A DNA stretch of 64,000 nt from Variovorax paradoxus. Lineage in GTDB: Bacteria > Pseudomonadota > Gammaproteobacteria > Burkholderiales > Burkholderiaceae_C. Where the stretch lies: assembly GCF_022009635.1 (NCBI RefSeq), contig NZ_CP091716.1, forward strand, positions 759,001 to 823,000. The letters are read 5' to 3'. The position numbers were made by a program, and so were the translations under genes. Under the pieces are notes generated by a model. The model worked only from the letters and a program-made list of their open reading frames with translations, ran no database searches and had not been told where the DNA came from. Shown piece by piece: positions 18,711 to 26,049 of this stretch (position 1 is the first letter of the stretch; every line of letters begins with the position of its first letter).

Positions 18711-19538
18711 TCATTCCACCGACATGGTCGCGGCGGTGCAGGTCACGGCGAAGATCGGGATCGCCTTCATGTGGAAGATCTCGCCCTTGCCGCGCGCGGC
18801 CGCGGCCACGGTGATGAAGGTGCGGATCTCGAAGCCGCCCTGGCCCGCCTCGCGGTAGGTGGCCTCGTCGCCGTAGTCGTCCTGCGAGAGCAGGCCGTCG
18901 CGGTCGTTGGCGCACCAGCGGCGCATGAACTCGGCGTCCCACTCGGCGTTGACCTTGCCCGAATCGGGCGTGGCCGGCCAGTGCGAGATGCCGCCCGTGC
19001 CCACCAGCGCGATGCGCTCGGGCGCCTTGTCGCAGGCGCGGCGCAATGCCTCGCCGAAGGCCCACGCGCGGTGCAGCGGCGTGAGCGGCGGGCCCTGGCA
19101 GTTGATGTTCACGGGGATGACCTTGGTGTCGAACTTCGGCGTGAGGAAGTTCAGCGGCACCATGATGCCGTGGTCGAACTTCCACTCCTCCGCGTAGGCC
19201 ACGTCGACCGTCTGCATTACCTCGCGGATCAGCCGCTGCGACAGCGCGGCGTCGCCCGGGACGGTGTGCTTTTCGATGCCCAGCCACTTCGGGTCCTCGA
19301 TCGGACCTTCGTAGCTGTCGGCCATGCCGATGGCGTAGGCCGGCATGTTGTTCATGAAGAAGTTCGCGAAGTGCTCGGCGGCGATCACGATGACCGCGTC
19401 GGGCTTCGTCGCGCGCATCGCCTCGCCGAAGCGGTGGAACTGCGCGTGGAACTCGTCCTTCACCGCCGGGTCGGCAAGATGCGCGCGGCCGGTGATGCCG
19501 GGGGCGTGGCTGCACACGCCTGCGAATACGAGGCTCAT
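18711..19538 (-). CDS. Class III extradiol dioxygenase, LigB-type catalytic subunit
   Basis: A 275-residue non-haem iron dioxygenase. Iron ligands by comparison with LigB are H11 (CSHAPG), H56 (AAEHFANFF) and E237 (GGFEIRT), and the catalytic histidine is H186 (GTGGISHW). The pathway position, between hpaE and hpaF, says it cleaves homoprotocatechuate at the 2,3 position. The sequence, however, looks closer to the LigB subunit of protocatechuate 4,5-dioxygenase than to single-subunit E. coli HpaD. I start at the ATG giving MSLVFAG; an extension of 21 codons would read through a palindromic repeat. A LigA-type gene lies just upstream. Confidence 0.88.
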   Translation of the reverse strand: MSLVFAGVCSHAPGITGRAHLADPAVKDEFHAQFHRFGEAMRATKPDAVIVIAAEHFANFFMNNMPAYAIGMADSYEGPIEDPKWLGIEKHTVPGDAALSQRLIREVMQTVDVAYAEEWKFDHGIMVPLNFLTPKFDTKVIPVNINCQGPPLTPLHRAWAFGEALRRACDKAPERIALVGTGGISHWPATPDSGKVNAEWDAEFMRRWCANDRDGLLSQDDYGDEATYREAGQGGFEIRTFITVAAAARGKGEIFHMKAIPIFAVTCTAATMSVE

Positions 19539-19554
19539 CTCGATGCCCGCCCGG

Positions 19555-19622
19555 CCGCCCGAAGGGCATCGAGCGCCCCCTCGGGGGGCAGCGAACCACA
19601 CAAGGTGGGGAGCGTGGGGGTC
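19555..19622. repeat. GC-rich palindromic intergenic element
   Basis: Between the two dioxygenase subunit genes lies a short element with a hairpin GCCCCC-TCG-GGGGGC at 19575-19589, followed by a GGTGGGGAGCGTGGGGG stretch. It resembles GC-rich interspersed intergenic repeats I recall from Comamonadaceae genomes, but I cannot confirm that here. It could act as an RNA-processing or stability signal within the operon transcript. Confidence 0.45.
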
Positions 19623-19623
19623 T

Positions 19624-19959
19624 TCATATTCCTGCCACCTTCTCGTCGGTTCCTGTCGTCATTGCATAGATGCCCGCGCGCACCGGGCCGTACTTGCGCA
19701 CGCCCTCGCGCATGGCCTCGAGGTAGTCGGCCCATGGAATGCCCAGGAGCGGCGCGAAATGCATCAGCAGCTGGCCGTTGCATCCGAGCACATAGAGCTT
19801 GCCGATGTCGCCGGAGTCGATGGCCTCGCGCTCTTCGGCGGTGAAGTCGTAGGCGCCCAGCAGTGCGGCGCGCGTGTCGCCGCCTTCGGCATAGCGCCGC
19901 TGAACGTCCTGCTCGCGGTTGAGCGCGAACAGGAATTTCTGCATCGCATAGAGGCTCAT
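19624..19959 (-). CDS. LigA-type small subunit of an extradiol dioxygenase
   Basis: A 111-residue all-helical protein resembling LigA, the alpha subunit of protocatechuate 4,5-dioxygenase. Shared patterns are ALNREQDVQRRY near residue 12, DFTAEEREAIDSGD near 38 and a terminal PWADYLEAMREGV stretch. In LigAB the small subunit closes the active site over the substrate. The partner LigB-type gene follows after 85 bases. This pairing within an hpa pathway is the main oddity of the cluster. It begins 3 bases downstream of the Bug receptor stop, so expression together is likely. Confidence 0.82.
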   Translation of the reverse strand: MSLYAMQKFLFALNREQDVQRRYAEGGDTRAALLGAYDFTAEEREAIDSGDIGKLYVLGCNGQLLMHFAPLLGIPWADYLEAMREGVRKYGPVRAGIYAMTTGTDEKVAGI

Positions 19960-19962
19960 GCT

Positions 19963-20931
19963 TCAGCCCTCGATCTGGATGTTGGCCTTGCGGATCACGT
20001 CGCCGTACTTCGCGATCTCGCTCTGGATGAAGGCCGCGAAGCGCTCCGGCGTGCCCGACAGCGACGCGATGCCTCCCTTGTGGAAAGCCTCCGTCACAGC
20101 CGGCCCCGCGAGCGCGCGGTTCACCTCGGCGTTCATGCGCTGCACCACGGCGTCGGGCGTGCCGGCCGGGGCCAGCAGGCCGTTCCACGAATTGGACTCG
20201 ATGGGTATGCCCTGTTCGGCCAGTGTGGGTATGGCGGGCGCGTACTGCGAGCGCTGCGCGGTCGCCATGCCCAGCGCCACCAGCTTGCCGTTCTGCACGT
20301 GGCTGCGGAATTCGGGCCAGTTGCCGAACATCATCGTCACCTGGCCGCCGAGCAGGTCGGTGAGCGCGGGGCCCTGGCCCTTGTAGGGCACGTGCACGAT
20401 GTCCAGGCCCATCTGCAGCTTGAGCATCTCGCCCGAGAGGTGTGCCGAGGTGCCGTTGCCGAAAGAAGCGAAGCTCAGCGTGCCCGGCTTGGCCTTGGCG
20501 GCGTTGCGCAGGTCGGCCAGCGTCTTCAGGCCACTGTTCGGATGCGTGGCGAGCACGTGTTCCGACATGCCCATGAGCGCCACCGGGCGCAGGTCTTTCT
20601 GCGTGTCGTAGGGCAGCTTGCGGATCAGCGTCTGGTTGGCCGCGAAGCTGTTGGCCACGCAGACGAAGGTGTAGCCGTCGGGCGCGGCCTTGGCCGCCGC
20701 GTCGACGCCGATCACCGTGCCCGCGCCGGGCTTGTTGTCGACGATCACCGGCTGGCCCAGCGCCTTCGCCAACTCCACGCCCACGAGGCGCGCGACAAAG
20801 TCGGTGGTGCCGCCGGGCGTGAAGGGCACGATCACGCGGATCGGCTTGTTGGGCCAGTTTCCTTGTGCACGGGCCAGAGAGGGCAGGGCCGCGAATGCGG
20901 CCACGCCTTGCAACAGCGCGCGGCGTTGCAT
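19963..20931 (-). CDS. Bug-type tripartite tricarboxylate transporter receptor
   Basis: A 322-residue periplasmic binding protein of the Bug family, located inside the homoprotocatechuate operon. The signal peptide (MQRRALLQGVAAF) ends near ARAQ. Conserved Bug motifs are VPFTPGGTTDF, DNKPGAGTVIG and HVPYKGQGPALTDLLGG. An in-frame GTG two codons earlier overlaps the hpaE stop (GTGA) and is an alternative start. A phenylacetate-type aromatic acid is a natural guess for its ligand. No membrane partner is present in the window. Confidence 0.92.
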   Translation of the reverse strand: MQRRALLQGVAAFAALPSLARAQGNWPNKPIRVIVPFTPGGTTDFVARLVGVELAKALGQPVIVDNKPGAGTVIGVDAAAKAAPDGYTFVCVANSFAANQTLIRKLPYDTQKDLRPVALMGMSEHVLATHPNSGLKTLADLRNAAKAKPGTLSFASFGNGTSAHLSGEMLKLQMGLDIVHVPYKGQGPALTDLLGGQVTMMFGNWPEFRSHVQNGKLVALGMATAQRSQYAPAIPTLAEQGIPIESNSWNGLLAPAGTPDAVVQRMNAEVNRALAGPAVTEAFHKGGIASLSGTPERFAAFIQSEIAKYGDVIRKANIQIEG

Positions 20932-20933
20932 GC

Positions 20934-22397
20934 TCACGCCACGCCCCAGTGCGGAATGTGGTGCGAACCCAGCGACACCGCCACGTTCTTCGGCTCGCAG
21001 AACACCTCGTAGCTCCAGGTGCCGCCTTCGCGGCCGGTGCCCGAGGCCTTGGTGCCGCCGAAGGGCTGGCGCAGGTCACGCACGTTCTGGCTGTTGACGA
21101 AGCACATGCCGGCCTCCACGGCGGCGGCCACGCGGTGCGCCTTGCCGATGTTCTCGGTCCACACGTAGCTGGAGAGGCCGTACTGGATGTCGTTGGCCAG
21201 TCGGATCGCATCGGCCTCGTCCTTGAACGGAATCAGGCAGGCGACCGGGCCGAAGATCTCGTCCTGCGCGATCTTCATGCGGTTGTCGACATCGGCGAAC
21301 ACGGTGGGCACCACGTAGTTGCCCTTCTTCACGCGGTCGGGCAGGTTGCTCGGCGCTTCCAGCCCGCCGCACAGCAGCGTCGCGCCTTCCTTCGGGCCCA
21401 GCTCGATGTAGCTGCGCACCTTGGCCAGGTGGGCCTGCGAGATCATCGGGCCGACGATGGTCTTCTCGTCCAGCGGGTCGCCCACGGTGATGCGCTTGGC
21501 GCGCTCGGCGAACTTCGCGGCGAAGTCGGCGTAGATCGACTGCTGCACCAGGATGCGCGAGCCGGCCGTGCAGCGCTCGCCGTTGTTGCTGAAGATCATG
21601 AACACGGCCGCGTCGAGCGCGCGGTCGAGGTCGGCGTCGTCGAAGATCACGAAGGGGCTCTTGCCGCCGAGCTCCATGCTGAACTTCTTCAGGCCCGCGC
21701 TCTTCACGATGCGGTTGCCGGTGGCGGTGGAGCCGGTGAACGAGATGGCGCGCACGTCGGGGTGGCTCACCAGCGGCTCGCCGGCTTCCTTGCCGTAGCC
21801 GTGCACCAGGTTCAGCACGCCGGGCGGAATTCCGGCTTCCAGCGCCAGCTCGCCCAGGCGAGCGGCCGTGAGCGGCGAGAGTTCGCTCATCTTCAGCACG
21901 GCCGTGTTGCCGAAGGCCAGGCAGGGCGCGACCTTCCAGGTGGCGGTCATGAAGGGCACGTTCCATGGGCTGATGAGCGCGCACACGCCCACGGGGTGGA
22001 ACAGCGTGTAGTTCAGGTGCGTGGGCGTGGGGTAGGTGTGGCCGTCCACCCGCGTGCACATCTCGGCGAAGTAATAGAAGTTGTCGGCCGCGCGCGGCAC
22101 CAGCTGCTTGCCGGTCTGCGCTATGACCTGGCCGCAGTCGTTGGTTTCGGTCTGCGCGATTTCGGGCACGTTCTTCGCGATCAGGTCGCCGAGCTTGCGG
22201 ATGAGCTTGGCGCGCTCGGGCGCGGGCATGCCGGCCCACTTGGGAAAGGCTTCCTTGGCGGCGGCCACGGCCGCGTTCACTTCGGCCTCGCCGCCGGAGG
22301 CGACCTCGGCCAGCGTTTCCTGCGTGGCGGGGTTGACGGTCTCGAAGTAGTCGGTGCCGGCAACATTCTTGCCGTTGATCAGGTGATCGACTCTCAT
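20934..22397 (-). CDS. hpaE: 5-carboxymethyl-2-hydroxymuconate semialdehyde dehydrogenase HpaE
   Basis: A 487-residue NAD-dependent aldehyde dehydrogenase that oxidises the ring-cleavage product of homoprotocatechuate. The NAD motif FTGSTATG is at 220-227, the general base E242 lies in SMELGGKSP and the catalytic cysteine is C276 (NNGERCTAGS). The ending SYEVFCEPKNVAVSLG, and the neighbouring hpaG-type genes, point to HpaE rather than another aldehyde dehydrogenase. The start overlaps the upstream hpaG stop by four bases (ATGA). Confidence 0.95.
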   Translation of the reverse strand: MRVDHLINGKNVAGTDYFETVNPATQETLAEVASGGEAEVNAAVAAAKEAFPKWAGMPAPERAKLIRKLGDLIAKNVPEIAQTETNDCGQVIAQTGKQLVPRAADNFYYFAEMCTRVDGHTYPTPTHLNYTLFHPVGVCALISPWNVPFMTATWKVAPCLAFGNTAVLKMSELSPLTAARLGELALEAGIPPGVLNLVHGYGKEAGEPLVSHPDVRAISFTGSTATGNRIVKSAGLKKFSMELGGKSPFVIFDDADLDRALDAAVFMIFSNNGERCTAGSRILVQQSIYADFAAKFAERAKRITVGDPLDEKTIVGPMISQAHLAKVRSYIELGPKEGATLLCGGLEAPSNLPDRVKKGNYVVPTVFADVDNRMKIAQDEIFGPVACLIPFKDEADAIRLANDIQYGLSSYVWTENIGKAHRVAAAVEAGMCFVNSQNVRDLRQPFGGTKASGTGREGGTWSYEVFCEPKNVAVSLGSHHIPHWGVA

Positions 22398-23176
22398 GCT
22401 TTTCCTTGGATGGTCTCGATGGTGTTCATGAGCGCGCCGATGCGCTCGATCTCGGTGACGACGACGTCGCCCGGCTTGCAATCGACCACGCCGTCGGGCG
22501 TGCCGGTGAGGATCAGGTCGCCCGGAGAGAGCGTCATGAAGCGGCTGAAGTACTCGATGAGGAAGGGCGCGTCGAAGATCATGTCGCGCGTGTTGCCCTG
22601 CTGCGTGACCTGGCCGTTGACGGTGGTGCGCAGCGCGAGCGCCATCGGGTCGGGGACATCGGCCGCATCGACGAACCACGGGCCCAGCGGCGTGCAGGTA
22701 TCGCGGTTCTTCACGCGCAGGTTGGGGCGGTACCAGTTCTCCAGGTAGTCGCGGATGGCGTAGTCGTTGGCCACGGTGTAGCCGCCGATGAAGTCGTAGG
22801 CGTCGTCGCGCTTCACGTTCCTCGCGGTCTTGCCGACCACGATGGCCAGCTCGCACTCGTAGTGCATGAACTGCACCCCGGCCGGGCGGTGCGTGTGCTG
22901 GCGGTGGCCGATGAGCGCGCTCTGGCCCTTGACGAACACCAGCGGTTCCTCGGGTGCCTTGAACTCGAGTTCCTTGGCGTGGTCGGCGTAGTTCAGGCCG
23001 AGCGCGAGGATGGTGCGCGGGCGCGCCGTGGGCGCGAGCGGCGGCAGCCAGGTGAGCTGTTCCTGCGGCACGATGCGGCCGTCTTCCAGGCGCACGGCGG
23101 CGTCGGGCTGGCCGTTGAATTCGTGGGCGGTGCCGCTGTGTTCGCGGCCTTCATAAATGACGCGTGCGTGCTTCAT
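22394..23176 (-). CDS. hpaG2: Fumarylacetoacetate-hydrolase family decarboxylase/isomerase, HpaG second half
   Basis: A 260-residue FAH-family protein. It carries the metal-binding HYECELAIVVGK near residue 105 and the family signature LTGTPDGV near 232. In E. coli HpaG the two homologous halves, joined in one chain, isomerise and decarboxylate 5-oxo-pent-3-ene-1,2,5-tricarboxylate. Here they are separate genes. This copy corresponds by order and length to the larger C-terminal half. It overlaps both neighbours by four bases. Confidence 0.91.
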   Translation of the reverse strand: MKHARVIYEGREHSGTAHEFNGQPDAAVRLEDGRIVPQEQLTWLPPLAPTARPRTILALGLNYADHAKELEFKAPEEPLVFVKGQSALIGHRQHTHRPAGVQFMHYECELAIVVGKTARNVKRDDAYDFIGGYTVANDYAIRDYLENWYRPNLRVKNRDTCTPLGPWFVDAADVPDPMALALRTTVNGQVTQQGNTRDMIFDAPFLIEYFSRFMTLSPGDLILTGTPDGVVDCKPGDVVVTEIERIGALMNTIETIQGKA

Positions 23177-23805
23177 GCGGCTTCCTTCACCAGCGTGTTG
23201 CTCAGGGTCTCGAAGCCCGGCGCGGAAATGTCGATGCGGTCGCCCGCGCGTGCCAGCGGCCGGCCCGGGCCGCAGCCCAGCATCAGCACGTCGCCGTGCG
23301 CGAGCGTCATGAAGTCGCCCACGTCGGCCAGCAGTTGCTGCGCGGGGCGCACGAGTTGCGAGAAGTCGAGCGACTGCTTCAGTTCGCCGTTGACGCGCAC
23401 CTCGACGCGGAAGCCGGCGGGGTCGGCCACGTCCTGCGCGTCGCGCAGCGCCGGCCCGATGCCGAGGAAGCCGTCGACGCACTTGAACTTGACCGGCGGG
23501 CGGAAGAAGCTGGCATGCGGGATCGACAGGTCGTTCAGCAGCACGAAGCCTTCGACGTCGCCCTCGGCGCCGATCACCATGCCGATGCTGGCGCCGATTT
23601 CCACCTCGGGCACGTCAGCGGGCACCGCGATGGCGCTGCCGTGGGGGCTCCAGGTGTTGGCCGTTTTCACGTAGAGCACGGGCGCCTTGGGCGGTGCCTT
23701 GTAGGGCGGCTGCGTCATCTGCGGCGCGAGCGCCTCGGCTTCGGCGCGGAAGTTCAGCAGCGTGCCGTACACCGTGCCCGTGGGCAGGAAATGGGGAGTA
23801 CTCAT
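23173..23805 (-). CDS. hpaG1: Fumarylacetoacetate-hydrolase family protein, HpaG first half
   Basis: A 210-residue FAH-family protein corresponding to the shorter N-terminal half of bifunctional HpaG. It has EVEIGASIGMVIGAEGD near residue 70, where the metal ligands sit, and GFLGIGPALRDAQD near 110. Together with the next gene it should isomerise and decarboxylate the tricarboxylate intermediate of homoprotocatechuate breakdown. It overlaps both hpaR and the second half gene by four bases (ATGA), so equal production is likely. Confidence 0.91.
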   Translation of the reverse strand: MSTPHFLPTGTVYGTLLNFRAEAEALAPQMTQPPYKAPPKAPVLYVKTANTWSPHGSAIAVPADVPEVEIGASIGMVIGAEGDVEGFVLLNDLSIPHASFFRPPVKFKCVDGFLGIGPALRDAQDVADPAGFRVEVRVNGELKQSLDFSQLVRPAQQLLADVGDFMTLAHGDVLMLGCGPGRPLARAGDRIDISAPGFETLSNTLVKEAA

Positions 23806-24239
23806 GGCGAGGGTTGTTCCAGTGCGATCAGTTCGTCGAGCAGCCCGTAGAGCTGCGTGAGCTTGGCCTTGCCGAGCGATGTCTCCATCCACTCGTAGTG
23901 CGCCTCGATGCTGGTGGACAGCCGCTTCACCAGCTTCATGCCGTGCGGCGTGGCCTCGACCACGGTGCGGCGCTGGTCGGCCGGGTCGCGGGCGCGGGTG
24001 ATGAGGTTGTCGCGCTCCATGCGCGCGAGCACGCCGGTGAGGCTGGGGCCGAGGATGAAGGCCTCGCGCGCGACCCGGCCGGTGTCGACCGCGCCGTGCT
24101 CGCCCAGCACGCGCAGCACGCGCCATTGCTGGTCGGACAGGGCGTGCTCGCGCAGGCTGGGCCGGGTGTGGGCCATCACGGCTTCGCGGGCCTGCAGCAG
24201 CAGGCGCGGCAAATTGCGGTGCGTGAATGTCGTGCTCAA
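23802..24239 (-). CDS. hpaR: Homoprotocatechuate operon repressor HpaR (MarR family)
   Basis: A 145-residue MarR-family winged-helix repressor. The sequence LSDQQWRVLRVLGEHG near residue 34 and ILGPSLTGVLARMERD near 62 align well with E. coli HpaR, which responds to homoprotocatechuate. The start is a TTG preceded by a GGAAGAG site eight bases upstream; the next ATG would remove the first helix. It is the first gene of the operon and overlaps hpaG1 by four bases. A perfect palindrome 23 bases upstream of the start is the likely self-operator. Confidence 0.9.
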   Translation of the reverse strand: MSTTFTHRNLPRLLLQAREAVMAHTRPSLREHALSDQQWRVLRVLGEHGAVDTGRVAREAFILGPSLTGVLARMERDNLITRARDPADQRRTVVEATPHGMKLVKRLSTSIEAHYEWMETSLGKAKLTQLYGLLDELIALEQPSP

Positions 24240-24261
24240 GGCTTGTCTCTTCCGAAATTAC

Positions 24262-24273
24262 TTAACATGTTAA
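24262..24273. promoter_or_regulatory. Candidate HpaR operator palindrome
   Basis: The perfect 12-base palindrome TTAACATGTTAA is an AT-rich island in very GC-rich DNA, just upstream of hpaR. Its symmetry, size and position are those of a MarR-family operator. Binding here would autoregulate the whole minus-strand hpa operon. Confidence 0.6.
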
Positions 24274-24384
24274 ATGATTCGCCGAAGCTTTCCTAGTGGC
24301 TGGTTCCGTCGTTTCGAAAACCTAGGGTATGCACGGATGAGGCGCGCGGCGCGCGCGCCTGGCCCGGCTGCGCATCGAGGCGCT

Positions 24385-24891
24385 TCAGCGTGCCGCGGAT
24401 GGCTCGCGGCGGCGCCGGTCGGCCCTGGGCAGATCGGCCGCGGCCGCGACCATCGCCTCGCTTCGCGCGTGCAGGCGCTGCAGCATGTCGTCGAGCAGCG
24501 CCACCTCGTCGTCCTTCAGCGCGCCCAGCAGTTCCGTGTTGATTGCCGAAACCAGCGGATAGAGATTCGCGTGCAGCTTCTTGCCCGGTGCGGTGAGGCG
24601 CAGGAGCACGTGCCGCTGGTCGCCCGCGGGCTGCTCGCGCGAGACGAGCCCCTTCCTGACCAGTGAAGTCACCGCGCGCGATGTGCGTGCCCGATCCAGT
24701 TGCGCCTGTTCTGCCAGTTGCGACGAGCCCAGCGCGCCATGGCCCGCGAGCGTGGCAATGAGCCGCCATTCGCGCCGCGTGATGCCGAAGCGCCCTTCGC
24801 ACAGCCGGATCACCAGGCTGCCCGCCACCGACAGCAGCCGGCTGGTGCGGTAGAGCAGCAGGTCGTCCAGCGTGCGCGGCGGTACGTGCAT
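24385..24891 (-). CDS. MarR family transcriptional regulator
   Basis: A 168-residue MarR-type regulator with the winged helix spanning about residues 35-105 (GITRREWRLIATLAGHG, then DRARTSRAVTSLVRKGLV and the wing DQRHVLLRLT). The C-terminal tail is Arg/Ala-rich. It is divergent from the Bug receptor at 24999, with a strong inverted repeat between them, so that receptor is its likely target. It lies 145 bases upstream of hpaR, in the same direction, but the hpaR promoter region separates them. Confidence 0.9.
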   Translation of the reverse strand: MHVPPRTLDDLLLYRTSRLLSVAGSLVIRLCEGRFGITRREWRLIATLAGHGALGSSQLAEQAQLDRARTSRAVTSLVRKGLVSREQPAGDQRHVLLRLTAPGKKLHANLYPLVSAINTELLGALKDDEVALLDDMLQRLHARSEAMVAAAADLPRADRRRREPSAAR

Positions 24892-24910
24892 AGGGTTTGT
24901 CCCGGCGATG

Positions 24911-24929
24911 ATTGATTTGATGAATCAAT
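24911..24929. promoter_or_regulatory. Candidate MarR operator between divergent genes
   Basis: ATTGATT, five bases, AATCAAT: a perfect inverted repeat with 7-base arms, 20 bases upstream of the MarR gene start and 70 bases upstream of the divergent Bug receptor. The arms are AT-rich and fit a MarR-family recognition site for both promoters. Confidence 0.55.
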
Positions 24930-24998
24930 TGTCGGCGCTCTACATTGGCCGCGGCCACTGCAGCAGACCCAGTGCCGACGACAACGGAGACAAGACGG

Positions 24999-26018
24999 AT
25001 GACAGCAACCCCCCACCCCCTGTATCAACCGAGGCGCCGCGGCGTGCTCGCCGCGCTCGGCGGTGTGGCCCTGGCGCCGCTCGGCGGCGCGGCATGGGCG
25101 CAGCAGGCGCAACCCGCGATCGCGCCGGGAACCCCCATTCGCGTGCTGATCGGCGTGCCCGCCGGCGGCACCCAGGACGTGCTCACGCGCGCCATCGCGC
25201 AGGAAGTGCGCGAGTCGCTCGGCCCGCTCATCGTCGACAACCGTTCCGGCGCGGCCGGGCGCATCGCTGTCGAAGCCGTGAAGACCGCGGCGCCCGATGG
25301 CCGCACGCTGCTGCTGGGCACGGCCAGCATGATGACCATGTTCCCGAGCGCCTACAGGAACCTGTCGTACGACCCGATCAAGGATTTCCAGCCCATCGTC
25401 AACGCGGCGCGCTTCGAACTCGCGCTCGTGGTGCACAAGGACGTGCCGGCCGGCACGCTGTCCGAGTTCATCGCCTGGGCCAGGAAGCAGCCGGGCGGTG
25501 CGAGCTTCGCGTCTTACGGCGCGGGCACGCCGTCGCATTTCCTCGGGGAGATGCTCAACCGCGCGGCCGGGCTGTCGATGGTGCACGTGCCCTATCGCGG
25601 TTCCACGCCGGCACGCCAGGACCTGATGGGCGGCTCCGTGCCAGCCTACTTCGACACCGTGGGTGGCGCGCTGCAGATGTTGCCGAGCGGCCGCGTCAAG
25701 GTGATCGCCACCAGCGGCGAGAAGCGCTCCCCGCTGATGCCCTCCGTGCCTACTTTCGTGGAGAACGGCCTGAAGGACGTGGTCGCGACCGCATGGTTCG
25801 CCTACTACGCGCAGGCGAAGACGCCCAAGCCGGTGCTCGACCAACTGCGCGCCGAGTTCACCCGCGCCGTGAACTCGCGCGAGGTGCGCCAGCAGTTGCT
25901 GCAGAACGGCATGTACCCGGTGGGCGACGGACCCGACGCGCTGCTGAAGACCATGCGCGAGGACATGGCGCGATGGGCGGCGATCATGAAGGCGGTGAAC
26001 TTCCAGGCGAACGACTGA
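24999..26018 (+). CDS. Bug-type tripartite tricarboxylate transporter receptor
   Basis: A 339-residue periplasmic binding protein of the Bug family. The signal region is arginine-rich (RRRGVLAALGG, then AAWAQ), so Tat export is conceivable. Family motifs are VPAGGTQDVLTRAI, DNRSGAAGRIAVE and HVPYRGSTPARQDLMGG. I use the internal ATG preceded by a CGGAG-type site rather than an in-frame ATG 18 codons earlier. It is divergent from a MarR regulator and has no membrane partner nearby. The ligand is unknown. Confidence 0.92.
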   Translation: MTATPHPLYQPRRRGVLAALGGVALAPLGGAAWAQQAQPAIAPGTPIRVLIGVPAGGTQDVLTRAIAQEVRESLGPLIVDNRSGAAGRIAVEAVKTAAPDGRTLLLGTASMMTMFPSAYRNLSYDPIKDFQPIVNAARFELALVVHKDVPAGTLSEFIAWARKQPGGASFASYGAGTPSHFLGEMLNRAAGLSMVHVPYRGSTPARQDLMGGSVPAYFDTVGGALQMLPSGRVKVIATSGEKRSPLMPSVPTFVENGLKDVVATAWFAYYAQAKTPKPVLDQLRAEFTRAVNSREVRQQLLQNGMYPVGDGPDALLKTMREDMARWAAIMKAVNFQAND

Positions 26019-26049
26019 GCACCCCTGTCCGGCCACCTAAACTCGAAGG

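Noticed and set aside
18711..19601. Longer start for the LigB-type dioxygenase
   Set aside because: The added residues are encoded by a palindromic GC-rich repeat and have no homology to the family; the ATG at 19538 gives the standard N terminus.
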